Positions 16,967 to 25,445 of a stretch of DNA of 64,000 nt are shown here, piece by piece. Below the pieces are notes generated by a model. The model did not search any database, was not told the origin of the DNA, and saw only the letters and a list, made by a program, of their open reading frames with translations. The position numbers were made by a program, and so were the translations under genes. The stretch is from the NCBI GenBank assembly GCA_934338065.1, contig CAKRGX010000001.1, positions 62,001-126,000 of the forward strand, written 5' to 3'. Source of the stretch: an uncultured Eubacterium sp. (GTDB taxonomy: Bacteria; Bacillota; Clostridia; Lachnospirales; Lachnospiraceae). The stretch's first letter is position 1. Each line of letters begins with the position of its first letter.

Positions 16967-17944
16967 ATGAAATTTGAAGGTTGTTATATTAATCCACTTG
17001 TTGAGGAACGGGCGGATCCCTATATTATAAAGGGACCTGATGACTGGTATTACTTTACAGCTTCCTACCCAATGAAAAGCGACTCAGATCCGGATGGGTA
17101 TGATCGAATCATATTGCGCCGTGCTAAAAGCATTGAATCTTTATCGACTGCTCAGGAGATTACAATTTGGAAAGCGGATATAACAACACAAAGTCACCGT
17201 TTTATCTGGGCTCCTGAACTACATTACATTGCCGGCAGATGGTATATTTTTTATGCTGGAAGTGACGATAAGGAAAACAACTGGGCATTTGATTGTCATG
17301 TTCTGGTGTGTGAAGGAAAGGATCCTTATACAGATAACTGGCTGGAAAAAGGAAAATTTCAAAAAAGAGCGGATGACCCTTTTTCCTTTACCGGCTTTTC
17401 CCTTGATATGACTTATTTTGAGGATGGTGATCGTTCCTATGTAATCTGGGCGCAACACAATGAGCAGAGAATATCCTGTCTGTATCTGGGCGAAGTGGAT
17501 CGTAAAGAACCCTGGAAGCTGATTTCTCTTCCTATGCTGTTATCTTCTCCGGAATATGACTGGGAAAAAATACGATATTCGGTAAATGAAGGCCCCGCTG
17601 TCGTCAAACATGGAAAAATGATTCTTGTAAGCTACTCTGCCTCAGGAACAGGACCGGAATACTGCGTTGGCATGCTCTATGCTGGAGCGGGAACAAATCT
17701 CCTCTCACCCATCTCCTGGACAAAAAGGGCTGAGCCAATACTTACTTCAAAAGATCTCGTTGGTGAATATGGTCCGGGACATAATTCATTTACCAAAGAT
17801 AAGAATGGCGATGATATTTTCATTTACCACGCAAGAAGCCAGAAATGCTTTGAACACAAATGCGGATACGGGAACAATGATCCTCTTTTTGATCCCTGCC
17901 GGCATGCACGCGCACGAAAAATCATATGGGATCCATCACTTTAA
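16967..17944 (+). CDS. GH43 family glycoside hydrolase, cytoplasmic
   Basis: Five-bladed propeller glycosidase, likely acting on arabinose- or xylose-containing oligosaccharides. The three catalytic carboxylates are identifiable: Asp17 (ERADPYI, general base), Asp147 (SLDMTYF, pKa modulator) and Glu208 (NEGPAVV, general acid). At 325 residues it is a single catalytic domain with no signal peptide, so it would work inside the cell on imported oligosaccharides. An AAGGAG site precedes the ATG and a sigma-A promoter lies at 16908-16936. The Orn/Lys/Arg decarboxylase follows 32 bases later on the same strand, an odd partner. A related three-domain enzyme lies at 57116-58918. Confidence 0.88.
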   Translation: MKFEGCYINPLVEERADPYIIKGPDDWYYFTASYPMKSDSDPDGYDRIILRRAKSIESLSTAQEITIWKADITTQSHRFIWAPELHYIAGRWYIFYAGSDDKENNWAFDCHVLVCEGKDPYTDNWLEKGKFQKRADDPFSFTGFSLDMTYFEDGDRSYVIWAQHNEQRISCLYLGEVDRKEPWKLISLPMLLSSPEYDWEKIRYSVNEGPAVVKHGKMILVSYSASGTGPEYCVGMLYAGAGTNLLSPISWTKRAEPILTSKDLVGEYGPGHNSFTKDKNGDDIFIYHARSQKCFEHKCGYGNNDPLFDPCRHARARKIIWDPSL

Positions 17945-17976
17945 GCAAATAACAGAAATTAAAGGAGCGTCATAAT

Positions 17977-19374
17977 ATGAATTTATATGATAAGCTGCAG
18001 GCTTTTACAAACGAAGAACATATTCCATTTCACATGCCAGGTCATAAAAGAAATACTTGCTTCTCCATGAGTAATCCCTATGAATGGGACATAACAGAAA
18101 TCGAAGGGACCGATAATCTGCATCACCCGGATGGAATATTACAGGAAGAAATGGAACGTCTGCGCAGGCATTATCATACAAAGGACACCTTTCTCCTTGT
18201 CAATGGCAGCACATGTGGTATTCTTGCCGCTATCGCATCTTGCTGTCAGCGTGGAGATTCTATCCTTGTGGCAAGAAACTGCCACCGCTCCGTATACCAC
18301 GCAATGTTCCTGCTTGAACTTGAACCTGTTTATATCTATCCTAAATCGGATAATGAATCCGGCATCTTGCTTGAGATTTCTCCCAAACAAGTTTCACAGG
18401 TATTAAAGCAGAAAAATGTTTCCTGCGTGATCATTACCTCGCCTACTTACGAGGGGATTGTATCCGATATCGGTGGAATTGCAGAAGTCTGTCATTCCCA
18501 TGACGTTCCGCTTATTGTGGATGAAGCTCATGGAGCACATTTTGCATGGGGAAAACAATTTCCTCAGACGGCAATGGAGCAGGGGGCCGACCTCGTAATA
18601 GAAAGTCTTCATAAAACTCTTCCTGCTTTAACTCAGACAGCATTACTACACCGCACATCTGATCACGTCTCACCGGAATTACTTATGCAGTATCTGGCAA
18701 TCTTTGAAACCAGCAGTCCTTCTTATGTGTTAATGTCAAGTATCAGCCAATGTATCTCCTGGCTGGAAAATCTTCCGGAAAAAGCCTGGGATATTTATTC
18801 TGAACGGCTTATTGCTTTTGTGTCATCCTCCCGGAAATGGAAACATCTTAAATTGTGGCGTCCGGACAACCAGGAAATATCCAAACTTATCATTGGTACA
18901 TGGAACACAAATATAACCGGAGTCCAACTTGCTCAACGGCTGCGGACAGAATATCACATTGATGTAGAAATGGAGGCCCCAGAGTATATTCTGGCAATGA
19001 CAAGTATTGCGGATGTCGATGAAGCAATGACTGCCCTGACAAATGCGCTGTCGGAAATTGACCGTTCATTAAATTCTTCCGATACACCTTCCAGCAAAGC
19101 AGCCATGCCGCCAAAAGCCCACGTTTGTATGAATTCGTATCAGGCATCTTATCAACCTCATAGGTCTCTTCCCCTGGAGTCCTGTCTGGGCTGTATCTCT
19201 GGAGAATTTGCTTTTATCTATCCACCCGGAATACCCTTTTTGGTTCCAGGCGAGGAAATTACGGATCCAATTATACATTTTATAAAACAAGCTTCAAAAT
19301 ATGGTTTGACATTGCTTGGTTTAAAGGATAAAAATAATAAAAACATTTTAGTTTTACCTAAAAAAGATAAATAA
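17977..19374 (+). CDS. Orn/Lys/Arg decarboxylase family PLP enzyme
   Basis: Fold-type I pyridoxal-phosphate enzyme related to Bacillus YaaO/SpeA, which decarboxylate basic amino acids toward polyamines. The 465 residues contain MPGHKRN near the start, the cofactor motif GSTCGILAAI, DEAHGAHFAWG with the PLP-ring aspartate, and SLHKTLPALTQTALLH with the Schiff-base lysine. The C-terminal domain (FIYPPGIPFLVPGEEI) is the usual decarboxylase tail. It lacks the N-terminal wing domain of the long enterobacterial enzymes. In Bacillus yaaO starts the tmk-yaaR-holB cluster; here it is divergent from that cluster and behind a GH43 gene, so the locus was rearranged. Which amino acid it uses cannot be told. 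Confidence 0.88.
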   Translation: MNLYDKLQAFTNEEHIPFHMPGHKRNTCFSMSNPYEWDITEIEGTDNLHHPDGILQEEMERLRRHYHTKDTFLLVNGSTCGILAAIASCCQRGDSILVARNCHRSVYHAMFLLELEPVYIYPKSDNESGILLEISPKQVSQVLKQKNVSCVIITSPTYEGIVSDIGGIAEVCHSHDVPLIVDEAHGAHFAWGKQFPQTAMEQGADLVIESLHKTLPALTQTALLHRTSDHVSPELLMQYLAIFETSSPSYVLMSSISQCISWLENLPEKAWDIYSERLIAFVSSSRKWKHLKLWRPDNQEISKLIIGTWNTNITGVQLAQRLRTEYHIDVEMEAPEYILAMTSIADVDEAMTALTNALSEIDRSLNSSDTPSSKAAMPPKAHVCMNSYQASYQPHRSLPLESCLGCISGEFAFIYPPGIPFLVPGEEITDPIIHFIKQASKYGLTLLGLKDKNNKNILVLPKKDK

Positions 19375-19545
19375 ATTTTACAGAGCAACCATTTGTCCCA
19401 ATATGCCGATACGGAGTTTGTTGCATTTTTTTACCATTTATGCACAGAAAACTTACAACACCTGTATGTTGCCTTTTCTTCCTTAATATGTTACCATACT
19501 TTTCATAGATTTAATCATTCATTTTTAAGGAGGTACAGCTACTGT

Positions 19546-20349
19546 ATGAATACGATTATTTTTTCCAGTGCAACTATCCAGTCCTGGATTTTTTCTATTT
19601 TTTTAAGTATCATTATTCCACTTTGTTTTCTCTGGTATTTAAAAAGGAAAACCGAAGCAAAGATTGTATCTTTCTTTTCAGGGGTCGGCTTTTCCTTATT
19701 GTTTTCCTTTATTCTAGCTGTTATTGTTAATATTCTTCTATTACAGACGGTCGGGCTGAAATCTATCTTTGGTTCATCTGATCACCCCATTTATTCGGCT
19801 TTCTATGGCTTTATTACTGCTGGACTGATGGCCTTTCTGGCAAGCTATATAGGAATAAAATATGCTATGAAAAATCGTCTTGACAAAGATAACGTGTTGC
19901 TTTTTGGTTTAGGAAAAGGTTGTTTTGAAAGTATTATGAGCGTGGGGACTATCTCGATCACAAATCTGATCGCTGCAGCCTTTATTAACTCTATGGGATC
20001 AGACGAATATTTCAAAAAATTAGGTCTTTCTGCCTCTGAACTGGCTCAGACGAAAACTTCTTTTCAGGCATTAGCTGACACCCCAAATTACATTTTTATC
20101 ATGAACGCCACCTATTATTTATTAATCTTGTGCGCACATATAGGCATTTCTCTATTGATTTTCAAGGCAATAACCGATCATAACTGCAGGCGCAATCTGC
20201 CGCTTGCACTGTTCCTGCAAACAGTAAGTTTTGTTCCCTTATACTTGTCTAATCTTCCAGCTTTGGATGGTTCATTGTTATTGCTTTGCATTGATTTTAT
20301 CTTTACATTTGGTTTACTATACGTTGCATATCAGTCATATAAAAAATAA
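19546..20349 (+). CDS. YhfC-like multi-pass membrane protein
   Basis: A 267-residue protein with about seven or eight hydrophobic helices. The arrangement and the FGLGKGCFESIMSVGT motif resemble the YhfC family of putative intramembrane proteases, but where I recall a G-H-G-G-x-E signature this protein has G-K-G-C-F-E, so the histidine is missing and activity is doubtful. I start at ATG 19546 behind a perfect AAGGAGG site (19528-19534); the longer frame from 19393 adds 51 residues with no ribosome site. The preceding 171-base gap holds no other convincing feature. Confidence 0.7.
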   Translation: MNTIIFSSATIQSWIFSIFLSIIIPLCFLWYLKRKTEAKIVSFFSGVGFSLLFSFILAVIVNILLLQTVGLKSIFGSSDHPIYSAFYGFITAGLMAFLASYIGIKYAMKNRLDKDNVLLFGLGKGCFESIMSVGTISITNLIAAAFINSMGSDEYFKKLGLSASELAQTKTSFQALADTPNYIFIMNATYYLLILCAHIGISLLIFKAITDHNCRRNLPLALFLQTVSFVPLYLSNLPALDGSLLLLCIDFIFTFGLLYVAYQSYKK

Positions 20350-20353
20350 AGTC

Positions 20354-20382
20354 TTGACACAGATTAGCAGTTATAGTATTAT
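20354..20382 (+). promoter_or_regulatory. Orphan sigma-A promoter
   Basis: TTGACA (20354-20359), exact 17-bp spacer, TATTAT (20377-20382), starting 4 bases after the YhfC-like gene's stop codon. No top-strand gene lies downstream; the predicted start site (about 20389) is immediately followed by a terminator hairpin. Confidence 0.7.
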
Positions 20383-20398
20383 AGTAGTGTAATCAAAG

Positions 20399-20430
20399 GC
20401 GATTCACATTTGTGGGTCGCTTTTTTATTT
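20399..20430 (+). terminator. Intrinsic terminator, possible tiny RNA
   Basis: GCGATTCACA pairs with TGTGGGTCGC (two G-T pairs), then TTTTTTATTTTTT. It can end the YhfC-like transcript, but also any transcript from the promoter at 20354-20382, which would be only about 40 nt and consist mostly of this hairpin. Confidence 0.75.
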
Positions 20431-20439
20431 TTTGCCTTT

Positions 20440-20460
20440 ATCATTAGCTTTGCTAATGAT
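20440..20460. repeat. 9-bp hairpin ATCATTAGC-TTT-GCTAATGAT
   Basis: Perfect palindrome with a 3-base loop and no T run after it. Second of three stem-loops in this 207-base convergent gap. Confidence 0.6.
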
Positions 20461-20487
20461 TGCCTATATATAGTTTAGTTCTCTATT

Positions 20488-20545
20488 CCCCGAAACGGGG
20501 CAGTCTGAGTTGATGATATTTCGTCACCCCAGACTGCCCCGTTTC
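20488..20545. repeat. Large inverted repeat with 16-bp arms
   Basis: GAAACGGGGCAGTCTG (20492-20507) is exactly complementary to 20530-20545; the inner part adds a 6-bp stem (TGATGA with TCGTCA around TATT). The left arm also forms a CCCCG-AAA-CGGGG palindrome (20488-20500). Neither strand has a T run right after the stem, so it is not a typical terminator. It sits 12 bases past the stop codon of the RsmF-type gene. It could be a short repeat element or a stabilising 3' RNA structure. Confidence 0.8.
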
Positions 20546-20556
20546 ACCTTATCTGA

Positions 20557-21945
20557 TTAAAGCAGACGCCACCCACTATGATATTTATTTTTTAGGCTTG
20601 CGTTACTTTTCTTGCCCCATCCCAAAGGATAACCATCTACACAAACCAACTGCCAGCCATCCGGTGCAGAAATTTCTTTTCCTTCCAGCACTAGTGTTTC
20701 CCCTTTTAAATAACGGATCACCCTGTCATCCTCGCCAGAAAGCAACAGACAGTTTTTATATTCACCCTGTTTTAATGCCATTGCCAACGATTGGCTTGGT
20801 TCAAAACGTTTTTTCTTCATTTCTCCAAGGAACAAACCACTTCGAAGGAAACGAAGGCCTCGCATCTTAGGTAGGGCTTTGGGCATATAGTACACCATTC
20901 CATTCCTAGATTCCATGTATTCCGGTTTCAGCTCTTTCGTGCAATTAGCTGCGAACTCTTCCCACAGTTGCCTCTGTTCTCCTTTCAGACCGCTGCGTGT
21001 CTGTTGATAAGACTGAACCATTCCCTCTGCATCTTGCTTTTTTCGAAATAACGCCAAAAAATGTCCTTCTCCATCAAGCCGATGCGGAAATATCCGGACA
21101 CACTTTTGTATAGTTTCATCCTCACTATGGATCAGCCCCGGCATACCAGAAGAAAAACCTTCATATCCCTCCATATCAACTAATTGCATGTCTGGATCCA
21201 TATCCAGTATTTTCTGTACCGTTCCTTCATCTTCCAGCGGAGAAAAAGTACAAGTCGAATATAACAGCATCCCGCCTGGCTTAAGCATAGGAAGAGCCTG
21301 TCGTAAGATGTCCTCCTGCAAATCAGCATAAAACTGCGGTCCATTTTGCTCCCATGCTTTAACCATTGCCGGGTCCTTACGAAACATCCCTTCACCCGAG
21401 CAGGGAGCATCAATTAAAATCTTGTCGAAAAAACCTTCAAAATACTCTGCCAGTTTTTGTGGGTATTCCGTAACTATAAAGCTGTTCTCAATGCCAAATA
21501 ACTCGATATTCTTCAAAAGAGCCTTAGCTCTCTTTGCACTAATATCATTGGCGACAAGCAGCCCTGTGCCTCGTAACCTGGCAGCAAGTTCCGTTGCCTT
21601 TCCTCCAGGTGCTGCACATAAATCCAAAACCACATCATCCTGCTGAATTGGCAGGCGTGACGCCGGTGTCATAGCACTGGGATCTTGTAAATAATACAAC
21701 CCGGCAAAATAATAAGGATGTTTCGCTGGCTGCACAGATTCTCCATCATAAAAAAATCCGTTATCAATGTAGGGGATTTTAGTCAGCGGAAACGGTGAAA
21801 TCCGCAAAAACTCTTCCACCGATATTTTGGCTGTATTGACACGCAGTCCAAAACGCCGGCGATCTTCCATAGACCTTAAATAATCATCATATTCATCCCC
21901 CAGAATACGTTTCATTTCCTCACAAAATTGAACCGGTAACTCCAT
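20557..21945 (-). CDS. RsmF/RsmB-type rRNA (cytosine-5) methyltransferase
   Basis: SAM-dependent NOL1/NOP2/Sun-family RNA methyltransferase, probably modifying a cytosine in 16S rRNA. About 462 residues: the SAM site VLDLCAAPGGKATELAARL, the DAPCSGEGMFRKDP motif with the release cysteine, and LLYSTCTFSPLEDEG with the nucleophilic cysteine. A C-terminal extension (about 290-462, with LRFLRSGLFLGEMKKKRFEPSQSLA) is typical of RsmF. Start ATG 21945 lies 5 bases after an AAGGAG site; the longer frame to 22020 reads back into cdd. It follows cdd by 13 bases and is probably co-transcribed. Confidence 0.9.
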   Translation of the reverse strand: MELPVQFCEEMKRILGDEYDDYLRSMEDRRRFGLRVNTAKISVEEFLRISPFPLTKIPYIDNGFFYDGESVQPAKHPYYFAGLYYLQDPSAMTPASRLPIQQDDVVLDLCAAPGGKATELAARLRGTGLLVANDISAKRAKALLKNIELFGIENSFIVTEYPQKLAEYFEGFFDKILIDAPCSGEGMFRKDPAMVKAWEQNGPQFYADLQEDILRQALPMLKPGGMLLYSTCTFSPLEDEGTVQKILDMDPDMQLVDMEGYEGFSSGMPGLIHSEDETIQKCVRIFPHRLDGEGHFLALFRKKQDAEGMVQSYQQTRSGLKGEQRQLWEEFAANCTKELKPEYMESRNGMVYYMPKALPKMRGLRFLRSGLFLGEMKKKRFEPSQSLAMALKQGEYKNCLLLSGEDDRVIRYLKGETLVLEGKEISAPDGWQLVCVDGYPLGWGKKSNASLKNKYHSGWRLL

Positions 21946-21958
21946 ACATACTCCTTTT

Positions 21959-22348
21959 CTATAGTGAAAAACTGCTTGGTAAAAGCTCTTTGAGATATTT
22001 TGCCGTATAATCATTAGCACTCTTAGCCATTATAACCTCAAATGTGTCCGCGTTACAAAATTCTGACATCACCTGAAGACACACTCCACAAGGAGCCGGT
22101 GCTGCCATCTCCCCCTGCTTTCCGCCTACAATAGCAATTCTTGTAAAATCCCGATAACCTTCACTTATTGCCTTAAAGATCGCAGTTCGTTCTGCACAGT
22201 TTGTTGGGCTATAGGCAGCATTTTCAATATTGCATCCGGTATATACAGTTCCATCTGCACATTCTAAGGCCGCCCCTACCATAAAGCCGGAATATGGGGC
22301 ATATGCTTTTTCTCTGGCAGACAACGCCATTTCAATCAACTGCTTCAT
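21959..22348 (-). CDS. cdd: Cytidine deaminase
   Basis: Converts cytidine and deoxycytidine to uridine forms in pyrimidine salvage. The 129-residue protein has the zinc-enzyme signature: NIENAAYSPTNCAERTAIF with the catalytic C-A-E, and PCGVCLQVMSEFC with the P-C-x-x-C zinc ligands. YAPYSGFMVGAAL near the N-terminus is the substrate-binding segment. Length is standard for the tetrameric type. Of two adjacent ATG codons I prefer 22348, 6 bases after an AAGGA site. It sits between a large exported protein gene and the RNA methyltransferase on the same strand. Confidence 0.95.
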   Translation of the reverse strand: MKQLIEMALSAREKAYAPYSGFMVGAALECADGTVYTGCNIENAAYSPTNCAERTAIFKAISEGYRDFTRIAIVGGKQGEMAAPAPCGVCLQVMSEFCNADTFEVIMAKSANDYTAKYLKELLPSSFSL

Positions 22349-22366
22349 CATTCATCCTTCCAATTC

Positions 22367-24892
22367 TTAATCAACCATATAACTGACAAATTGACTGCCC
22401 GCCATCTTCAACGTTTTTTCATATTCTGACCGGCTCACCATTTTCTTTTTCCCTTGCAATGGATCATAGATCAATAGCTTATGTGTGTCATATCCGCCAA
22501 TTACAACTGCGTGATTACTGCCTGTCATTGCAATGACAGGTTTATTTCCACTGACAAAATACAGAATCTCTTCCAGGCTGCATCCTTTCAAATTAACTGG
22601 GCGCTGCAAATATTTTGCCAGCATCTCATAAACATTTTGACCCTGTTTCTCTATATCCGCCACGTCAACATCATAATGATTGGCTTTCAACACCATGTGT
22701 ACACAGGATGCAAGACTGGACACCCCATTTTCTACTCTCTTTAACTCAATGCCACCGATCATGTTCTGGATAAAGGCACCACTTCTCTCCCATACAACCT
22801 GATGATTACTCGATACGACAACGCCCATCTTCTCATCTGCCTGCTGAATCGCATTGGCTACGCTTTCATAAGACGCTGTAATCTTACCACCGGCATATAC
22901 ATAATACTTTGTAACTTTAGGCCGCTCCAGCCGCACATAACGTTCGCTGGTCTTTACTGTCGTAATCATATCCCCCCACTTTGGCTGTGTCTTCATCTCA
23001 TAAGAATCAGGAAATTGAATATACCATTCTGTCAGACATTTATTCGTAACTCTCGACACATAACTAAACCTGGATGAATTTTTCTCTGTATTATTCAGGA
23101 TGGTATCTTCCCCCGCACTCACATAAGTACCATCAGAAGCCCGTTTGCACAAACTCATATTAATTACATTTCCATTGGAAACAATTTTCTGTACATATAT
23201 ATTTTTCTTACTATATTGCCGGCGTACCTCTCCCGTTGTACTCGCTATATATAGTTCATGACAAGGGATAACCCTGCTCCCGTTTTTTGTCCTTCCAATA
23301 TCCTCCTGACGGACATAGCCATATACCATATTGTCTTCTATAACACCAAGCAGACGGATATAGCTATTTTTATCCGGCCGGTAAAGCACTTTTTTCTCAT
23401 CATTTTCCAAATTGTAAATCGTAATGCTCTCACCGTATCCTTTCGCTAACGAGGAAGACCATGTATAGCAGTTAGCACCCTCCATCGTCATAAAACTATC
23501 TTGTTTGATATTCTCAGCTACTTTTTCCAAACGTTTGCCTGTCATATTGTAAGCATACACCGTATCAGCCACAGTAAAATAATAAATCCCCCGCGAGCTG
23601 ACATAACCATACTCCTCAAAATCGGCATGCAATTGCTGATAGGTCGTATTCATTGGCATATAAACCATTTCCTCTAATTGTCCATCCGCCGTATATTCAA
23701 ATAAAACAACTGCGACATCACCTTCATAACGACCTCGCGGAAAATAACCGTATGCGCAGAAATACAGATTATCTTTGTCATCTATCTTCAACAAACGGAT
23801 TGCCTGCTCATCATACGCACGGTAATCATAAGAAGCATTTCCGCTAAAAGCAGAAAAAATAGTTTTGATTGTACAAGCTGACATATCATATTCATAAAGG
23901 TTTCCGCCTCTTGCAAAATACAGCTTGTTCTCTTTCTTATTTGTGAGCATCTTCTGTTTATTATCTTCTGTAATACCCAATTTTAACTGATTGCTTTTGC
24001 TGCTTGCTTTATGCGGATCAAAAATCGACTCCATGGAGCGTTCAAAATTCAGCAGATAATTCTGGCCACCCGCATAGCGGACACGATAAAATTCCTTGAC
24101 ATGATATTTCTCATCACCCGACGCCGTAGCAGCCTGTATAAAATAGTTATACTGAATACACGCCGTTTCCATATTATACTCTTTCACTGTAACAAGCTCA
24201 TCCGAGATGATCTTTGGAGACATTCCCGACCACGTAACCAGTTCTGCATTCGAAGTAATATCGACATGAGAGAGCGTATTATTCTGGTTCGTCGCAGATG
24301 ATTCCAGATAACGCATCAGTTCTTCTGATTTACTTTTTATAAATGTGTTTTGGTGAAATTTCTTAACAAATGTTAATTTTTCCTGTAAATGACTGTTATC
24401 CAGATAATACTTAAGCCTTGTATAATAATGAATCGTTCTCCCTTGATCGGATGTCGCTTCTATATCTAAAATATATTCCGTGCTTGTTTTAAAACTATAA
24501 TCAAACGTAATATCCACACGTTCCTGGTGTGCAGCGATCGCATGAGCCTCCTCTGTACAGTACACTTCACCAGTCTCTTTGTCAATTACATGACATGCCA
24601 GATTGATCAGACGGCTTTTGGCTTTGCCAAAAAGCAAACCCAGTTTCCGGCTTTGATCAATCGGTGTGACGGATTCTCTTACTGTACTGGCTTCTACTGC
24701 ACCACTGTAACCATATAATGTGTTAATCACTTTTCCCTGTGTCTGTAACGTCACACGAGGATACGTTTCTTCCGAAATGGAAACCTCCTTTGCCTCATCA
24801 TTCATATCCGTCTTCATATTCCTGCCAAACAAAAACAAAGAGGCAATAAATATCATAATAAGAATCACCGTTTTATATATATACTTAACCAT
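22367..24892 (-). CDS. Membrane-anchored protein with C-terminal papain-like (C39-type) domain
   Basis: A large protein (about 841 residues) that I do not recognise as a named family. Visible parts: one N-terminal membrane helix (about 5-23) leaving the rest outside; a long beta-rich central region with repeated strand-turn units (for example KLYFARGGNLYEYDM, YYFTVADTVYAYNMTGKRL) that look like propeller blades; and a C-terminal domain of about 130 residues with SSLASCVHMVLKANHYDV, GSNHAVVIGGYD and YDPLQGK, i.e. the Cys, His and Asp of a C39-type peptidase fold. Start ATG 24892 has GGAG 6 bases upstream. Function unknown; a surface peptidase or peptide-binding sensor is possible. Upstream of cdd by 18 bases. 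Confidence 0.75.
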   Translation of the reverse strand: MVKYIYKTVILIMIFIASLFLFGRNMKTDMNDEAKEVSISEETYPRVTLQTQGKVINTLYGYSGAVEASTVRESVTPIDQSRKLGLLFGKAKSRLINLACHVIDKETGEVYCTEEAHAIAAHQERVDITFDYSFKTSTEYILDIEATSDQGRTIHYYTRLKYYLDNSHLQEKLTFVKKFHQNTFIKSKSEELMRYLESSATNQNNTLSHVDITSNAELVTWSGMSPKIISDELVTVKEYNMETACIQYNYFIQAATASGDEKYHVKEFYRVRYAGGQNYLLNFERSMESIFDPHKASSKSNQLKLGITEDNKQKMLTNKKENKLYFARGGNLYEYDMSACTIKTIFSAFSGNASYDYRAYDEQAIRLLKIDDKDNLYFCAYGYFPRGRYEGDVAVVLFEYTADGQLEEMVYMPMNTTYQQLHADFEEYGYVSSRGIYYFTVADTVYAYNMTGKRLEKVAENIKQDSFMTMEGANCYTWSSSLAKGYGESITIYNLENDEKKVLYRPDKNSYIRLLGVIEDNMVYGYVRQEDIGRTKNGSRVIPCHELYIASTTGEVRRQYSKKNIYVQKIVSNGNVINMSLCKRASDGTYVSAGEDTILNNTEKNSSRFSYVSRVTNKCLTEWYIQFPDSYEMKTQPKWGDMITTVKTSERYVRLERPKVTKYYVYAGGKITASYESVANAIQQADEKMGVVVSSNHQVVWERSGAFIQNMIGGIELKRVENGVSSLASCVHMVLKANHYDVDVADIEKQGQNVYEMLAKYLQRPVNLKGCSLEEILYFVSGNKPVIAMTGSNHAVVIGGYDTHKLLIYDPLQGKKKMVSRSEYEKTLKMAGSQFVSYMVD

Positions 24893-25039
24893 ACTAATCT
24901 CCATTCATTTCAAGCAAACTCATAACTTGTTTTCTTTTCCTATGTCTATACAGTGTAACGGCTTTTAACAAAAAGTGCAAGATATACACAGAAATTTTCT
25001 TATTTCATATATTATAAAATAAAAACTTAGGAGTAAAAA

Positions 25040-25438
25040 ATGCAATATTTAGACGAAAACGAGACTATATCCCCCCCACACTCTCCTGTGACACCATCAC
25101 TTTCTCCCATTTCCGGTGTGGATAAATTATGGGAACTGGAAACGGATAACACATATTTAAAATATTTATATCCCCGGATTACGCGTCAGATCAGCGAATT
25201 TGTTGAAGAGGAATGTGACAAAATGGAATATGAAGGCAGCCTTATGTTCGATGTCTTTCCTGACAAGACTGCCTTGCAGATAATGGCGGCCGGTATTGCT
25301 TCCGATTTCAAAAAAGAAAACCCCGATGTCTATCCGGATCAGCCTAATCTTCTCCGTGATATGATCGAGGTTGTACTCTTTCATGAAATTATGTATCGCC
25401 GTAACCGCTATCGCAATCATAAACGACTCTATTTGTAA
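25040..25438 (+). CDS. Conserved hypothetical protein
   Basis: A 132-residue acidic cytoplasmic protein behind an AGGAG site. The first 30 residues are low in complexity and proline-rich (ISPPHSPVTPSLSPISG) and probably disordered. The rest is helical: LKYLYPRITRQISEFVEEECD, then LRDMIEVVLFHEIMYRRNRYR with a basic C-terminus. I recognise no domain. It stands alone, divergent from the papain-like protein gene and converging on the EAL gene, with an 8-base gap between stop codons. Confidence 0.7.
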   Translation: MQYLDENETISPPHSPVTPSLSPISGVDKLWELETDNTYLKYLYPRITRQISEFVEEECDKMEYEGSLMFDVFPDKTALQIMAAGIASDFKKENPDVYPDQPNLLRDMIEVVLFHEIMYRRNRYRNHKRLYL

Positions 25439-25445
25439 CTTACAC

